Positions 35,241 through 45,302 of a DNA stretch of 64,000 nt are shown in pieces (positions within the stretch are counted from its first letter, which is position 1; the number at the start of each line of letters is the position of its first letter). Both the position numbers and the translations under genes were made by a program. Below the pieces are notes generated by a model, which did not search any database, was not told the origin of the DNA, and worked only from the letters and a program-made list of their open reading frames with translations. Where the stretch lies: NCBI RefSeq assembly GCF_001423525.1, contig NZ_LMOI01000001.1:62001-126000 (forward strand), given 5' to 3'. Source of the stretch: Arthrobacter sp. Leaf137. Lineage in GTDB: Bacteria > Actinomycetota > Actinomycetes > Actinomycetales > Micrococcaceae.

Positions 35241-36377
35241 TTAGCGGAAGGCGGCGCTCCTTCCCGAATCTACAGCGTGTCGTTCCGGCAGCCTGCCGGC
35301 CAGATACCGGGCATCGCGGACGCTTCCGGTCACTGTGGCGGACGCCGCGGCGTACTGGAAATTCCGGCCGAGGAAGTAGAGGCCGGGAGTGTCCAGAGCT
35401 TCCCCGCGGTACTGCCGCTGCCCTCCCCCGGCGCCCGCCAGGGCCGGGTCAACCCAGTCCAGGTCCTCCTGGTATCCCGTGCACCAGATGACGTTTGCGA
35501 CGTCGGCGCGCGTCCCGTTGGCGAGGACGGGCAGCCCGCCCTCCACGCCGCTGACCCTGGGGACGAACTGGACACCGGCGGCAGCGAGGTCGCGGCGCTT
35601 GGTCCTGATCAGTGGCGCCCCGTGGGCTGTGAACTCCGGCGCAATCTTCCGTCCCACCGGGGTGCCCAGGCTCAGGACGTGCAGGCCGGCGAACCGGACC
35701 AGGGGCAGGATGAAGCGGGCTGTTGTCCGGCCGTGCTTGAACGGCATTTCCTTGGGCGCGTTCGCGGCAACAAGTGTTGCGTGGGTGCGGGCCACCTCTT
35801 TGGCGATTTCGGCTCCGGAGTTGCCCAGTCCCACCACCAGGACGGGGCCGTCCTGGAGTTGTGAGGGGTTCTTGTAGGCGCTGGAGTGGAACTGCACTAT
35901 TGAGTCCGTCAGTTCCGCGGCAAACGGCGGAACCTTGGGATGCCGTTCCGCGCCCGTGGCCAGGACCACGTTGCGGGCCTCCCATCGCTGCCCATTCGCG
36001 GCGGCCACAAAGCGGCCGCCTTCACGCCAGAGGCGTTCCACCCTGACTCCCGTCAGCACCGGAAGCTCCAGGCCGGCCGCGTAGCGTTCCAGGTAGTCGG
36101 CCATGTCGTCCTTGCCGGGAAAGGACAGCGGATCCGCCGGGAAGGGAACTCCGGGAAGTCCGTTGTATTTTGCCGGGGTGAAGAGGCGCAGGGAATCCCA
36201 GCGCAACCTCCAGCCGTCACCGATCCTCGGGTTGGCATCGAGAATCAGGAATTGCCGGCCCTGGCGGGACAGATGGTGGCCGATCGCCAGCCCTGCCTGC
36301 CCGCAGCCGATCACCAGGGTGTCCAGCACTTCCGGAGCGCTGTTGGTACCTGCAGTACCGGTGGTGTTCTCGTTCAT
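35241..36377 (-). CDS. Flavin-containing monooxygenase-like NAD(P)/FAD oxidoreductase
   Basis: 378 residues. The FAD-binding site is DTLVIGCGQAGLAIGHHL near residue 20, and a second Rossmann motif VLVVGLGNSGAEIAKEV near residue 185 binds NADPH. The segment WRLRWDSLRLFTPAKYNGLPG is typical of the CzcO/YwrO-like group of putative flavoprotein monooxygenases. The substrate is unknown. The start follows TAGCCT by six bases. A TPR-LuxR regulator gene lies immediately upstream on the same strand. Confidence 0.88.
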   Translation of the reverse strand: MNENTTGTAGTNSAPEVLDTLVIGCGQAGLAIGHHLSRQGRQFLILDANPRIGDGWRLRWDSLRLFTPAKYNGLPGVPFPADPLSFPGKDDMADYLERYAAGLELPVLTGVRVERLWREGGRFVAAANGQRWEARNVVLATGAERHPKVPPFAAELTDSIVQFHSSAYKNPSQLQDGPVLVVGLGNSGAEIAKEVARTHATLVAANAPKEMPFKHGRTTARFILPLVRFAGLHVLSLGTPVGRKIAPEFTAHGAPLIRTKRRDLAAAGVQFVPRVSGVEGGLPVLANGTRADVANVIWCTGYQEDLDWVDPALAGAGGGQRQYRGEALDTPGLYFLGRNFQYAAASATVTGSVRDARYLAGRLPERHAVDSGRSAAFR

Positions 36378-36389
36378 GCTCTGAGGCTA
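36378..36389 (-). promoter_or_regulatory. Leaderless promoter -10 of the monooxygenase-like gene
   Basis: On the minus strand TAGCCT (36384-36389) is followed by six bases and ATG at 36377. Confidence 0.55.
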
Positions 36390-36470
36390 TGCCCGGGCCC
36401 GCCCGGCGTGCGTCGGCAAAAGTGTGCAAATCCGCGGTGCCCTCCAATGGGTATTTCTACCCAGCAGCGA

Positions 36471-38117
36471 TCAGCCGGCGAGCCCGTGTTCGAAGGCATA
36501 ACGCGTGGCGGCTGCCCGCGACGTGAGGCCCAGCTTGAGGAAGATGTTGCTGACGTGGCGTGCCACCGTCTTTTCACTAAGGAAGAGCCCGACGGCGATG
36601 GCACGGTTTCCCTGCCCGGACGCCACCAGCCGCAGGACCTGCTCCTCGCGCGGGGTGAGCGGCCCGGCCACCTTGCCACGGCCACGCGGCATCAGCGAGG
36701 CCGCCCACGCAGCAGCAGGCGCTGCACCGAGTCCGGCCAGCGCCTCGTGGGCGGCAGCGAGCTCCATGTCGGCCGAAGTTTCGTCGCCAAGCCCCAGGCA
36801 GGCCTGCCCGATGAGCACCCTGCACCGCGCGGCCTCATAGGGCACGCCGAGGTCGAACCAGAGGCGCCATGCCCGCCGCAGTGCTGCGCAGGCCCCCAGT
36901 GGGTCTGCCTCCGCCAGCCGGACAGCGCCGTCAGCCTGGGCCGCGACGGCGCGCACCATGGGCGTGGCAGACCCTGCGGCGAAGCGGCCCAGTTCATCGG
37001 CTCCCTGCCGTGCCGCCGCCACATCCGGAACTGCCAGTTCGATCTCCACCAGTGCAGGCAACAGGTGCCGTCGGATGGCGGCGTCCGCGGTTCCGGCTGC
37101 CCTGCGGATCATCGACTGTGCCTGCTGTATGTCTCCGCGCTGGAGTACCAGGAGGGCCAGGCCCGGCTGCGGCTCAAACCCGCTGTTGGCAGCACTGCTG
37201 AAGGAAAGGCCTGCCGCGTCCAGCTGGCCGCGAAGCCGCTGCACCTCGCCCCGCTGGTAGTTGGCTCCGAACAGCACCTCGGGGTCGTTGCCCGCAGTGC
37301 GTGCATCCGCCGTGGTGGCCGCGGCCAGCGCCTCTTCCCAGGCTCCGTGCCAGCGGAAGAGCTCTGCCCGGTGGGCCTGGCACTGGCCGCTGAATGCCGC
37401 CATGTCCGGCTGCCCGGCACACCAGCGGTCAAGTGCTGCCGTCCATTCCAGTGCCCGGCCGAGGTCGAAGGCCAGCTGGCAGGATGCAATGACGGCGCAG
37501 TAGGCAATCCCCGACGGTATGGCCGAAACTTCACCGGCGGTGACCGCAACCATGACCTCGTCGAAGATCTGCAGGCCCTCCTCCACCCGGCCCTGTCCCA
37601 CCGCTGCCAGGCCGGTACCGAGCAGGGCGAGCACGATGAGGTCCCGGTCCTGGAAGGCCTGGCCAATGCCGGCGGCCCGGGCGAGCAGCTCAAGGGCTCC
37701 CCCGGGGTCACCCTGGTGCAGGCGTGCCAGGGACATCGGGATCATCAGGAACCCCTCGACGGCGTCCGGCCGCGGGATCTCCGCCACCAGCCGCTGCCCC
37801 CGGGCCAGCCACCCGCCCGCACGTTCTCCCTCGCCAAAGTGCATGAGGTGGATTGCCATCCAGCCCGCACAGCGGGCGGCCCCGGCAAGGTCGCCTACCA
37901 CCAGGTATTCCTCATGGGCCCGGGTCAGCGACGCAAACCCGGCAGCGGCGCTGCCGGTCAGGATTTCGGCGGTGGCAAGGCGTTCGAGGTCCGCCGCGGG
38001 AAGTCCGCCCGATTGGTCTGCTTCCCGCAGCGTTTGGAAGGCATCGGTCCAACGCTGCTCGCGGAATGCCGCGCGGCCGCGGTCCAGGCCGTCATCCAGT
38101 CCTGTTTCAGCCGACAC
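36471..38117 (-). CDS. LuxR-family regulator with a long TPR-like helical sensor region
   Basis: 548 residues. Residues 1-475 are Ala- and Leu-rich helical repeats resembling TPRs, with no kinase or P-loop. The C-terminus is a LuxR/GerE helix-turn-helix: LTPREEQVLRLVASGQGNRA, then LFLSEKTVARHVSNIFLKLG. The start is GTG 38117, preceded by GGAAGGAGG; a longer upstream frame lacks such a signal. The lack of a receiver or ATPase domain separates it from NarL and MalT types. It lies upstream of the monooxygenase-like gene and may regulate it, although that gene has its own promoter. Confidence 0.87.
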   Translation of the reverse strand: MSAETGLDDGLDRGRAAFREQRWTDAFQTLREADQSGGLPAADLERLATAEILTGSAAAGFASLTRAHEEYLVVGDLAGAARCAGWMAIHLMHFGEGERAGGWLARGQRLVAEIPRPDAVEGFLMIPMSLARLHQGDPGGALELLARAAGIGQAFQDRDLIVLALLGTGLAAVGQGRVEEGLQIFDEVMVAVTAGEVSAIPSGIAYCAVIASCQLAFDLGRALEWTAALDRWCAGQPDMAAFSGQCQAHRAELFRWHGAWEEALAAATTADARTAGNDPEVLFGANYQRGEVQRLRGQLDAAGLSFSSAANSGFEPQPGLALLVLQRGDIQQAQSMIRRAAGTADAAIRRHLLPALVEIELAVPDVAAARQGADELGRFAAGSATPMVRAVAAQADGAVRLAEADPLGACAALRRAWRLWFDLGVPYEAARCRVLIGQACLGLGDETSADMELAAAHEALAGLGAAPAAAWAASLMPRGRGKVAGPLTPREEQVLRLVASGQGNRAIAVGLFLSEKTVARHVSNIFLKLGLTSRAAATRYAFEHGLAG

Positions 38118-38239
38118 CTGGCCTCCTTCCGGATACCCGCCGAGCCGGCCCGCCGCCATCGTGCGCTGGCCGCAGCGGTGCCTAAGCGTCACCGTACGCC
38201 GGGCACCCGCGCCAGACAAGCAGCAGGCCGGCTGCCGGA

Positions 38240-39763
38240 TCAGGGGCGCAGCAGCGCTCGAAGGGCCTGGATGGTGTCGGCCTCAGCGGCGGTCTTGTCC
38301 TCGCGGTAGCCCTTGACCCGTGCGAAGCGGAGGGCGATGCGGCCCGGGTAACGCGGGGACTGCTGCACGCCGTCGATGGCAATCTCGACGACGGTGACCG
38401 GCTCCACCCAGACGGTGCCGGCGGTGCGCCGCACCTCGATCTCCTGGAACCGTTCGGTCTGCCACTGCAACAGGGCATCAGTGAGGCCCTTGAAGGTCTT
38501 GCCCACCATCACGTACCCGCCGGGCTCACCGAACTCGCCGGCAGGGTCGAGGGCACCAAGGTGCAGGTTGGACAGCATCCCGGTGCGCCGCCCCGAGCCC
38601 CACTCGCATGCGAGCACCACAAGGTCGTAGGTGAGCACCGGCTTGACCTTGATCCAGTTGGACCCACGGCGCCCGGCCGAGTACACGGACCCCACCGATT
38701 TCAGCATGACGCCCTCATGTCCCGCCGAGAGCGCGTCACGCGATATCCGCCCGGCAACCTCCGGGTCCGCGGTAATCTCCCCCGGGATCCGGTGGGCGGG
38801 GGCAATGGATTCGAGCACCTTAATCCGCTCGGACAGGGGTTCATCGAGCAGGTCCCGGCCATCAATGTGCAGCACGTCAAAAAACCAGGGATGCAGCACC
38901 GTGGTGCGTGCGGCGTCGGCACCGAACCGGGACATGGTCTCCTGGAACGGCCGCGGGGCGCCGTCCTCTCCCAGGGCCAGGGTCTCGCCGTCGAGGATCA
39001 CATCGTGCACCGGAAACCCGCGCACCACCTCCACCACCTCGGGGAGCCGGTGCGTCACCTCGGCCAGGGTGCGCGTGAAAATGCGGACGTCGTCGCCGGA
39101 CCGGTGCACCTGGATGCGGGCGCCGTCGAGCTTGTATTCCACGGACGCTTCGCCCGTGGTCTCCAACGCGGCCGTGACGCTTGCGCCGGTCCCTGCGAGC
39201 ATGGGCTGCACGGGCCGGCCCACCTGCAGGCCAACCTCGTCCAGCTCCGCCGCTGTGCCCGTCAGCGCCAGCCGGGCCGTCGAGCCGAGGTCACCGGACA
39301 GCATCGCGGCCCTGCGGACGGACTCGACGGAGCGCTCCGCTGCGCGGGCCACTGCATCGGTCAGGACACCTTCCAGCGCCCCCGTTCGCAGTTCGCCCAG
39401 GAGCACGCCGCCGATGAACGCCTGTTCCCGTTCGGTTGCCGCTGCGGTGAGCTCGCGGAGGGTGGCCGCGCGTTCGGCTGCCGAGCCCGCCCCGGCGAGG
39501 GCCTGGAGCCGGTCCAGCGCGGCGTCGAGGGCGGCGAGGGTGAGGCCGGGTTCCGCGGCAGGCACTCCCATGGCCGCTGACATGCCGCGCCACCCGACGC
39601 CCACCCGCCCTTGGCGGGGTTTGGCGGTGAGGAGGCCGACGGCGGCAGGAATGTCCGCGGGGTCGAGCCGCTTCAGCAGCTGGGCCAGGGCGTCCACCTT
39701 CGCCAGCCTGGAGCGGGTGGACGCGACGGCGTCAGTGGTCCTCACAAGCTCGTCCAGCAGCAT
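38240..39763 (-). CDS. ligB: ATP-dependent DNA ligase, LigB type
   Basis: 507 residues, the same length as mycobacterial LigB as I recall it. An N-terminal helical DNA-binding domain is followed by the nucleotidyltransferase domain with motif I EYKLDGARIQVH (Lys is AMP-linked), motif III FFDVLHIDG, motif IV EGVMLKS and motif V WIKVKP, then an OB fold with ARVKGYREDK. It seals nicks using ATP, in addition to the essential NAD-dependent LigA. The ATG at 39763 gives the conserved MLLDELVRTTDAV start; upstream in-frame sequence belongs to the divergent gene's region. Confidence 0.94.
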   Translation of the reverse strand: MLLDELVRTTDAVASTRSRLAKVDALAQLLKRLDPADIPAAVGLLTAKPRQGRVGVGWRGMSAAMGVPAAEPGLTLAALDAALDRLQALAGAGSAAERAATLRELTAAATEREQAFIGGVLLGELRTGALEGVLTDAVARAAERSVESVRRAAMLSGDLGSTARLALTGTAAELDEVGLQVGRPVQPMLAGTGASVTAALETTGEASVEYKLDGARIQVHRSGDDVRIFTRTLAEVTHRLPEVVEVVRGFPVHDVILDGETLALGEDGAPRPFQETMSRFGADAARTTVLHPWFFDVLHIDGRDLLDEPLSERIKVLESIAPAHRIPGEITADPEVAGRISRDALSAGHEGVMLKSVGSVYSAGRRGSNWIKVKPVLTYDLVVLACEWGSGRRTGMLSNLHLGALDPAGEFGEPGGYVMVGKTFKGLTDALLQWQTERFQEIEVRRTAGTVWVEPVTVVEIAIDGVQQSPRYPGRIALRFARVKGYREDKTAAEADTIQALRALLRP

Positions 39764-39815
39764 GGCAACAGTCTGCCACGCCGCCGGACCCTCGACAGGT
39801 ACGGACGGCCGGTTC

Positions 39816-39827
39816 CAGAATGGACGG
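39816..39827 (+). promoter_or_regulatory. Possible leaderless -10 of the RibD/DHFR-like gene
   Basis: CAGAAT (39816-39821), one base off TANNNT, lies six bases before ATG 39828, and no Shine-Dalgarno sequence is visible. Confidence 0.3.
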
Positions 39828-40430
39828 ATGGGCATCATCGTTGCGAACCTGTTCATCACCCTTGACGGCGTGTACCAGGCGCCCGGTGGCCGGGAGGAGG
39901 ACCCCACGGACGGCTTCGCCTTCGGCGGCTGGCAGGCGCCGGTCTCCGATGATGAAGCAGGGGCGGACATCGCCGCGGCCATCGACCGCATGGATGCCCT
40001 GCTCCTGGGCCGGAAAACCTACGACATCTTTGCCTCATATTGGCCGCACCAGTCAGACGAGATCGCCGGCGTGCTCAACCGGGTCCCGAAGTTCGTGGTG
40101 TCCGGGTCCCTCACCGATCCCGGATGGGAAGGCACCACGGTGCTCCCGGACCCGGCGGCGGCGGGAGAGCTCCGCCGGCAGTATGACGAAGTGCAGATGT
40201 TCGGCAGCGGCGAGCTCATCCGTTCACTGTTGGCCGCCGACGTGCTGGACCGCCTCCACCTGTGGCTCTATCCTGTGGCACTCGGGCAAGGAAAGCGGTT
40301 GTTCGACGCCGGGACCGTCCCTTCCACGTTCCGCCTCGCCGAGCCGGTCCGTTCCTTTCCAAAAGGTGCGGTGTCGCTGGTCTATGAGCGTGCCGGAGTC
40401 GTTGAAACCCGGGAGATGGATGCCACTTAG
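39828..40430 (+). CDS. RibD C-terminal/dihydrofolate reductase-like protein
   Basis: 200 residues with the RibD_C/DHFR-like fold: an N-terminal strand and helix (IIVANLFITLDGVYQAPGG), a NADPH-site-like LLLGRKTYDIFASYWP, and a C-terminal VQMFGSGELIRSLLAADVLD followed by RLHLWLYPVALGQGKRLF. Proteins of this group are stand-alone reductases of unknown substrate and seldom true DHFRs. The much longer frame that contains it upstream is antisense to ligB and is not real; ATG 39828 removes it. It is divergent from ligB with 64 bases between starts. Confidence 0.88.
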   Translation: MGIIVANLFITLDGVYQAPGGREEDPTDGFAFGGWQAPVSDDEAGADIAAAIDRMDALLLGRKTYDIFASYWPHQSDEIAGVLNRVPKFVVSGSLTDPGWEGTTVLPDPAAAGELRRQYDEVQMFGSGELIRSLLAADVLDRLHLWLYPVALGQGKRLFDAGTVPSTFRLAEPVRSFPKGAVSLVYERAGVVETREMDAT

Positions 40431-40500
40431 GCCGCCACTAACCTCGCTTCGCCCGGCCGGCGCCCCCTGGCGGCGTGGGCCCAGCCACTGACGGCACAGA

Positions 40501-40532
40501 AAAACCGGCCCGGCGGATGCCGGACCGGTTTT
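40501..40532. terminator. Bidirectional terminator between the RibD-like gene and groL
   Basis: AAAACCGG-C-CCGGC and GCCGG-A-CCGGTTTT pair across a GGAT loop with one mismatch. T-rich sequence follows the stem on both strands. Confidence 0.8.
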
Positions 40533-40566
40533 CTGTATTCGCGGCTTTACCCGCGGGACAACAGCC

Positions 40567-42189
<1,623 letters not shown>

Positions 42190-42201
42190 TCAAGACAGAA
42201 A

Positions 42202-42246
42202 CCCCGCGCAGCTGACCAGCATCAAGGCATGACCAGCGGCGCGGGG
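42202..42246 (-). promoter_or_regulatory. Stem-loop in the groES-groL intercistronic region
   Basis: CCCCGCGC (42202-42209) and GCGCGGGG (42239-42246) can pair, with further AGCTG/CAGC-type pairing inside. Mycobacterial groESL mRNA is processed between the two genes, so a processing or stabilising role is possible. This is inference. Confidence 0.4.
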
Positions 42247-42257
42247 ATCCGGAAGAT

Positions 42258-42551
42258 TTACTTTACGACGATCGCCAGGACGTCGCGGGCGGACAGCACG
42301 AGGTATTCGGTGCCACCGGTCTTGACTTCGGTTCCGCCGTACTTGGAGTAGATGACTACGTCGCCGACAGCTACGTCGACCGGGACGCGGTTGCCGTCTT
42401 CGAAGCGGCCGGGGCCAACTGCGACAACTTCGCCTTCCTGCGGCTTCTCCTGCGCGGAGTCCGGGATTACCAGGCCGGAAGCCGTGGTCTGCTCGGCTTC
42501 GAGCGGGCGGACAACAATACGATCCTCAAGAGGCTTAATAGAGACCGACAC
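42258..42551 (-). CDS. groS: Co-chaperonin GroES (Cpn10)
   Basis: 97 residues starting [20 protein letters not shown], with the mobile loop [19 protein letters not shown] and the C-terminal [16 protein letters not shown] typical of GroES. It caps GroEL. The GTG start has AAGGAGAG upstream. It is the first gene of groESL, behind a leader of about 135 bases and a promoter flanked by two CIRCE elements. Confidence 0.97.
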   Translation of the reverse strand: MSVSIKPLEDRIVVRPLEAEQTTASGLVIPDSAQEKPQEGEVVAVGPGRFEDGNRVPVDVAVGDVVIYSKYGGTEVKTGGTEYLVLSARDVLAIVVK

Positions 42552-42660
42552 TCGGACCTCTCCTTTTCGTCAGCAAATTCGTGGACTTGAAAGCCGTTTG
42601 CCGTGGCTGGCAACCGTCGTCGCGGTGCCGGCAGCAGCCAGGCTGGCAGCTCTTCATGTG

Positions 42661-42687
42661 TTAGCACCCTCCTAGGGAGAGTGCTAA
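42661..42687. promoter_or_regulatory. CIRCE element 1 (HrcA operator) of groESL
   Basis: TTAGCACCC (42661-42669), nine bases, GAGTGCTAA (42679-42687): one mismatch to the consensus. It overlaps the predicted groES transcription start. Confidence 0.93.
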
Positions 42688-42692
42688 TGAAG

Positions 42693-42721
42693 ACTCTAGG
42701 CCGGGGTTAGCACTCGGTCAA
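42693..42721 (-). promoter_or_regulatory. groESL promoter
   Basis: On the minus strand TTGACC (42716-42721), 17 bases, TAGAGT (42693-42698): a sigma-70-type promoter. Transcription would begin near 42686, inside CIRCE 1. Confidence 0.75.
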
Positions 42722-42733
42722 GGCGAGTGCCAG
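42707..42733. promoter_or_regulatory. CIRCE element 2 (HrcA operator) of groESL
   Basis: TTAGCACTC (42707-42715), nine bases, GAGTGCCAG (42725-42733): two mismatches to the consensus, both in the right arm. It covers the -35 hexamer of groESL and lies about 30 bases upstream of the EamA gene's -10 hexamer. Confidence 0.88.
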
Positions 42734-42763
42734 CCATTTCGTCATCGGAGAACACTTAGCCTG

Positions 42764-42775
42764 TACATTGAACCG
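42764..42775 (+). promoter_or_regulatory. Leaderless promoter -10 of the EamA gene
   Basis: TACATT (42764-42769) is followed by six bases and GTG at 42776. Confidence 0.5.
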
Positions 42776-43705
42776 GTGCGAGCCGCCTTCTTCCTGATCC
42801 TTGCCACCCTCTTCTGGGCCGGAAACTTCGTGGTGGGCCAGGCCGCCGTTCAGTCCATGGCCCCGCTGCAGTTGACGTTCTGGCGCTGGACACTGGCCGC
42901 CCTGCCGCTGCTGTTCCTCGCGCACGTGGTGGACCGCCCCAACTGGCGGGCAGTCCTCCGCCACTGGCCCACGCTGCTCATGCTCAGCGCGCTCGGCATG
43001 ACCGCCTACACGCTGCTGCTCTACAGCGCCCTCCAGCACACGTCAGCACTGAACGCATCCCTGGTGACGGCCGCAAACCCGGTGCTGATCATGGTGCTTG
43101 CCGCGGTGCTGCTGAAGGACAGACCGCGGCCCTTGGGCTGGATCGGCCTGGTATTTGGCCTGGCGGGTGTCCTGCTGGTCCTCACCGGCGGGCAGCTGCA
43201 GCGGCTCCTGACCTTCTCGCTGGGCGCCGGCGAACTGCTGATCCTGGCGGCCATCACCGTCTGGGGCCTCTACACGGTCCTGGCCCGTCGCGTAGGCGTA
43301 CCCGCCGTCACCTCCACAGCCCTGCAGGCGGCCATAGCGGCCGTTGCCCTGGCTCCTGTGGCCGCCGTGACCGGCGCAGGATTCCCGTCCAGCCAGTCCG
43401 GAGCCTGGTCCCTGGCGTTCATCGCCATCTTCCCCTCGCTGGGCTCCTACCTGCTGTGGAACCTGGCGCTGAAGCGCACCAGCGCGGCCAATGCCGGAAA
43501 CTACCTCAACCTCATCGCGGTCTTCACGGCGATCATCACCGTACTGCTGGGCCAGCCCATCACAGCGGCCCAGATTGCAGGCGGCGTCCTGGTGATTTCG
43601 GGGGTCCTGCTGACGGGTGCGGGCCAGCGCCCTCAGCGGCCGAGGTCGTCGAAACCGACGTCCTCGCCGCCATCGGAGGCGTTGCCCCGGTTACGGGCCC
43701 GGTAG
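42776..43705 (+). CDS. EamA (drug/metabolite) family permease
   Basis: 309 residues with ten hydrophobic helices arranged as two EamA repeats (the first begins LILATLFWAGNFVVGQAAVQ, the second ELLILAAITVWGLYTVLARR), as in DMT-superfamily exporters of metabolites. The substrate is unknown. The GTG start follows TACATT by six bases. The C-terminal tail after the last helix (PQRPRSSKPTSSPPSEALPR) is encoded by DNA that also encodes the end of the convergent gene, a 73-base overlap. Confidence 0.87.
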   Translation: MRAAFFLILATLFWAGNFVVGQAAVQSMAPLQLTFWRWTLAALPLLFLAHVVDRPNWRAVLRHWPTLLMLSALGMTAYTLLLYSALQHTSALNASLVTAANPVLIMVLAAVLLKDRPRPLGWIGLVFGLAGVLLVLTGGQLQRLLTFSLGAGELLILAAITVWGLYTVLARRVGVPAVTSTALQAAIAAVALAPVAAVTGAGFPSSQSGAWSLAFIAIFPSLGSYLLWNLALKRTSAANAGNYLNLIAVFTAIITVLLGQPITAAQIAGGVLVISGVLLTGAGQRPQRPRSSKPTSSPPSEALPRLRAR

Positions 43706-44010
43706 AGGACCACAGAGGAGGCGAGGACCACCAGTAGCGACGCCACCAGGAGGGCGATTCCTCCCGCCCGCGCACCGGAATACAGGCCGCGGATGTCCTG
43801 CGCTTCCTGCGTGTTGTCCTGGATGTTGTTACCGCCCACGGAATAGACAGTGGCGTTGAACGTGTCCAGGAAGAAGATGATGACCAGCAGCGCCAGGCAC
43901 ACCACTGCCAGCACCGCACCGGCGATCAACGCGGGCCGCGCGTACCTAGCCGGACCCTGGACCGGGGGCGGCTGTTCTCCGGACTGTTCGGGACCTGCGC
44001 TGTCAACCAT
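43633..44010 (-). CDS. Small membrane protein of unknown function
   Basis: 125 residues: a Pro/Gln-rich N-terminus, two membrane helices (ALIAGAVLAVVCLALLVIIF, about 28-47, and GGIALLVASLLVVLASSVVLY, about 84-104) and an acidic C-terminus DGGEDVGFDDLGR. The loop between the helices (DTFNATVYSVGGNNIQDNTQ) is polar and may lie outside. I recognise no family. Its last 73 bases overlap the convergent EamA gene. Confidence 0.7.
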   Translation of the reverse strand: MVDSAGPEQSGEQPPPVQGPARYARPALIAGAVLAVVCLALLVIIFFLDTFNATVYSVGGNNIQDNTQEAQDIRGLYSGARAGGIALLVASLLVVLASSVVLYRARNRGNASDGGEDVGFDDLGR

Positions 44011-44050
44011 GGGTTCAACACTATCGGCATCCCGCCGCAGCCCGGGGCAC

Positions 44051-44063
44051 TAGGCTGGAACGC
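44051..44063 (+). promoter_or_regulatory. Leaderless promoter -10 of the THUMP-like methyltransferase gene
   Basis: TAGGCT (44051-44056) is followed by seven bases and ATG at 44064. Confidence 0.55.
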
Positions 44064-45299
44064 ATGGCTCACGCTCCCCAGGACCAGATTGCACCACTGC
44101 TGACCCCCGAAGGATGGGAGTTGCTGGCGTCGCTGGGCCCCTACACCGAGGACGGGTCCTTCGCCCTGAACGGTGAACTCCGGAAGGCCGGCCACAGCCC
44201 CGAACTGGTGTCTGCCGTGCTCACCCAGTCCCGGCTCCGCACGAAGGCCGGAGCGAAGTTCGGCGAGTTCGCCCGGCAAATGCTCTTCACCCAGGCGGGG
44301 CTGGAACAAGCCACCCGCCTGAATGTTGCCGCCCGGCACGCCCAGCGGTTCGCCGCCGCCGGCGTTAGCCACGTGGCGGACCTGGGCTGCGGGCTCGGCG
44401 CCGATTCGCTGGCCCTCGCCTCCCTGGACATCGCCGTGACGGCAGTGGAGCTCGATGAAACCACGGCCGCGTGCGCCACGGTGAACCTCATCCCTTTTCC
44501 CAATGCGGCGGTTGTGCACGCCGACGCCACCTCGGTCCCCCTGGACGGGGTGGACGGCGTCTGGCTGGACCCGGCGCGCAGGGTCACCTCCACCTCCGGC
44601 ACCAGGCGCATCTGGGACCCCGAGGCGTTCTCTCCCCCGTTGTCCTTCGTGGAGTCCCTTGCCGCGTCCGGGAAGGCCGTGGGCGTCAAGATGGGCCCGG
44701 GCATGCCCCACGATTCGGTTCCGCAGGGCTGCGAAGCGCAGTGGGTGTCCGTTGGTGGGGACGTCACCGAAGTGGCCCTGTGGTTCAACTCGGTCAGCCG
44801 GCCGGGGATACGCCGCGCGGCCCTGCTGCTGGGACCGCAGGGAGCGGCCGAGCTGACCAGCGGGGAGGATTTCGGGGAGGGCCCCGAGGCTCCGGTGGGC
44901 CCGGCTGAAGGGTACCTGTATGAGCCGGACGGAGCGGTCATCCGGGCAGGCCTCGTGGCCGACCTCGCGCTCAAACTGCGCGGGCACCTGCTGGACGAGC
45001 ACATCGCCTACATCTGCTCGCCCGCCCTCGCAGATACCCCGTTCGCCCGCGCCTATAAGGTCCTGCGGGTGATGCCGTACAACGTCAAGGCGCTGAAGTC
45101 CTGGGTGAAGCAGGAAGGCATCACCGTGCTGGACATCAAGAAGCGCGGCACCGCCGTCACGCCGGAGGAACTCCGCAAGCAACTGCTGGGCGGCAAGGGC
45201 GCGGGCAACAGGAAGGGCGGCCGGACCGCCACCTTGGTCCTCACCCGCATCGGCGAGGACCGGGTGGCCATCGAGGTGGAGCCGGTCAAGCCGGCGTAG
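44064..45299 (+). CDS. Class I SAM-dependent methyltransferase with THUMP-like C-terminal domain
   Basis: 411 residues. The SAM-binding motif HVADLGCGLGADSLALAS lies near residue 110, with the acidic ribose-binding residue in AVTAVELDETTA and a motif IV-like VDGVWLDPARR. The C-terminal region (KVLRVMPYNVKALKSWVK, DIKKRG, RKGGRTATLVLTRI) matches THUMP-like domains attached to such methyltransferases, which suggests an RNA substrate. The exact target is unknown. It is convergent with the next gene, with only three bases between stop codons. Confidence 0.85.
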   Translation: MAHAPQDQIAPLLTPEGWELLASLGPYTEDGSFALNGELRKAGHSPELVSAVLTQSRLRTKAGAKFGEFARQMLFTQAGLEQATRLNVAARHAQRFAAAGVSHVADLGCGLGADSLALASLDIAVTAVELDETTAACATVNLIPFPNAAVVHADATSVPLDGVDGVWLDPARRVTSTSGTRRIWDPEAFSPPLSFVESLAASGKAVGVKMGPGMPHDSVPQGCEAQWVSVGGDVTEVALWFNSVSRPGIRRAALLLGPQGAAELTSGEDFGEGPEAPVGPAEGYLYEPDGAVIRAGLVADLALKLRGHLLDEHIAYICSPALADTPFARAYKVLRVMPYNVKALKSWVKQEGITVLDIKKRGTAVTPEELRKQLLGGKGAGNRKGGRTATLVLTRIGEDRVAIEVEPVKPA

Positions 45300-45302
45300 G
45301 CG

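Noticed and set aside
38631..39827. A long rightward open frame upstream of the RibD/DHFR-like gene, antisense to ligB
   Set aside because: Its translation is low-complexity Ser/Arg/Ala-rich and lies entirely opposite a complete LigB; such frames are normal in high-GC DNA. Only the part from 39828 has a recognisable fold.
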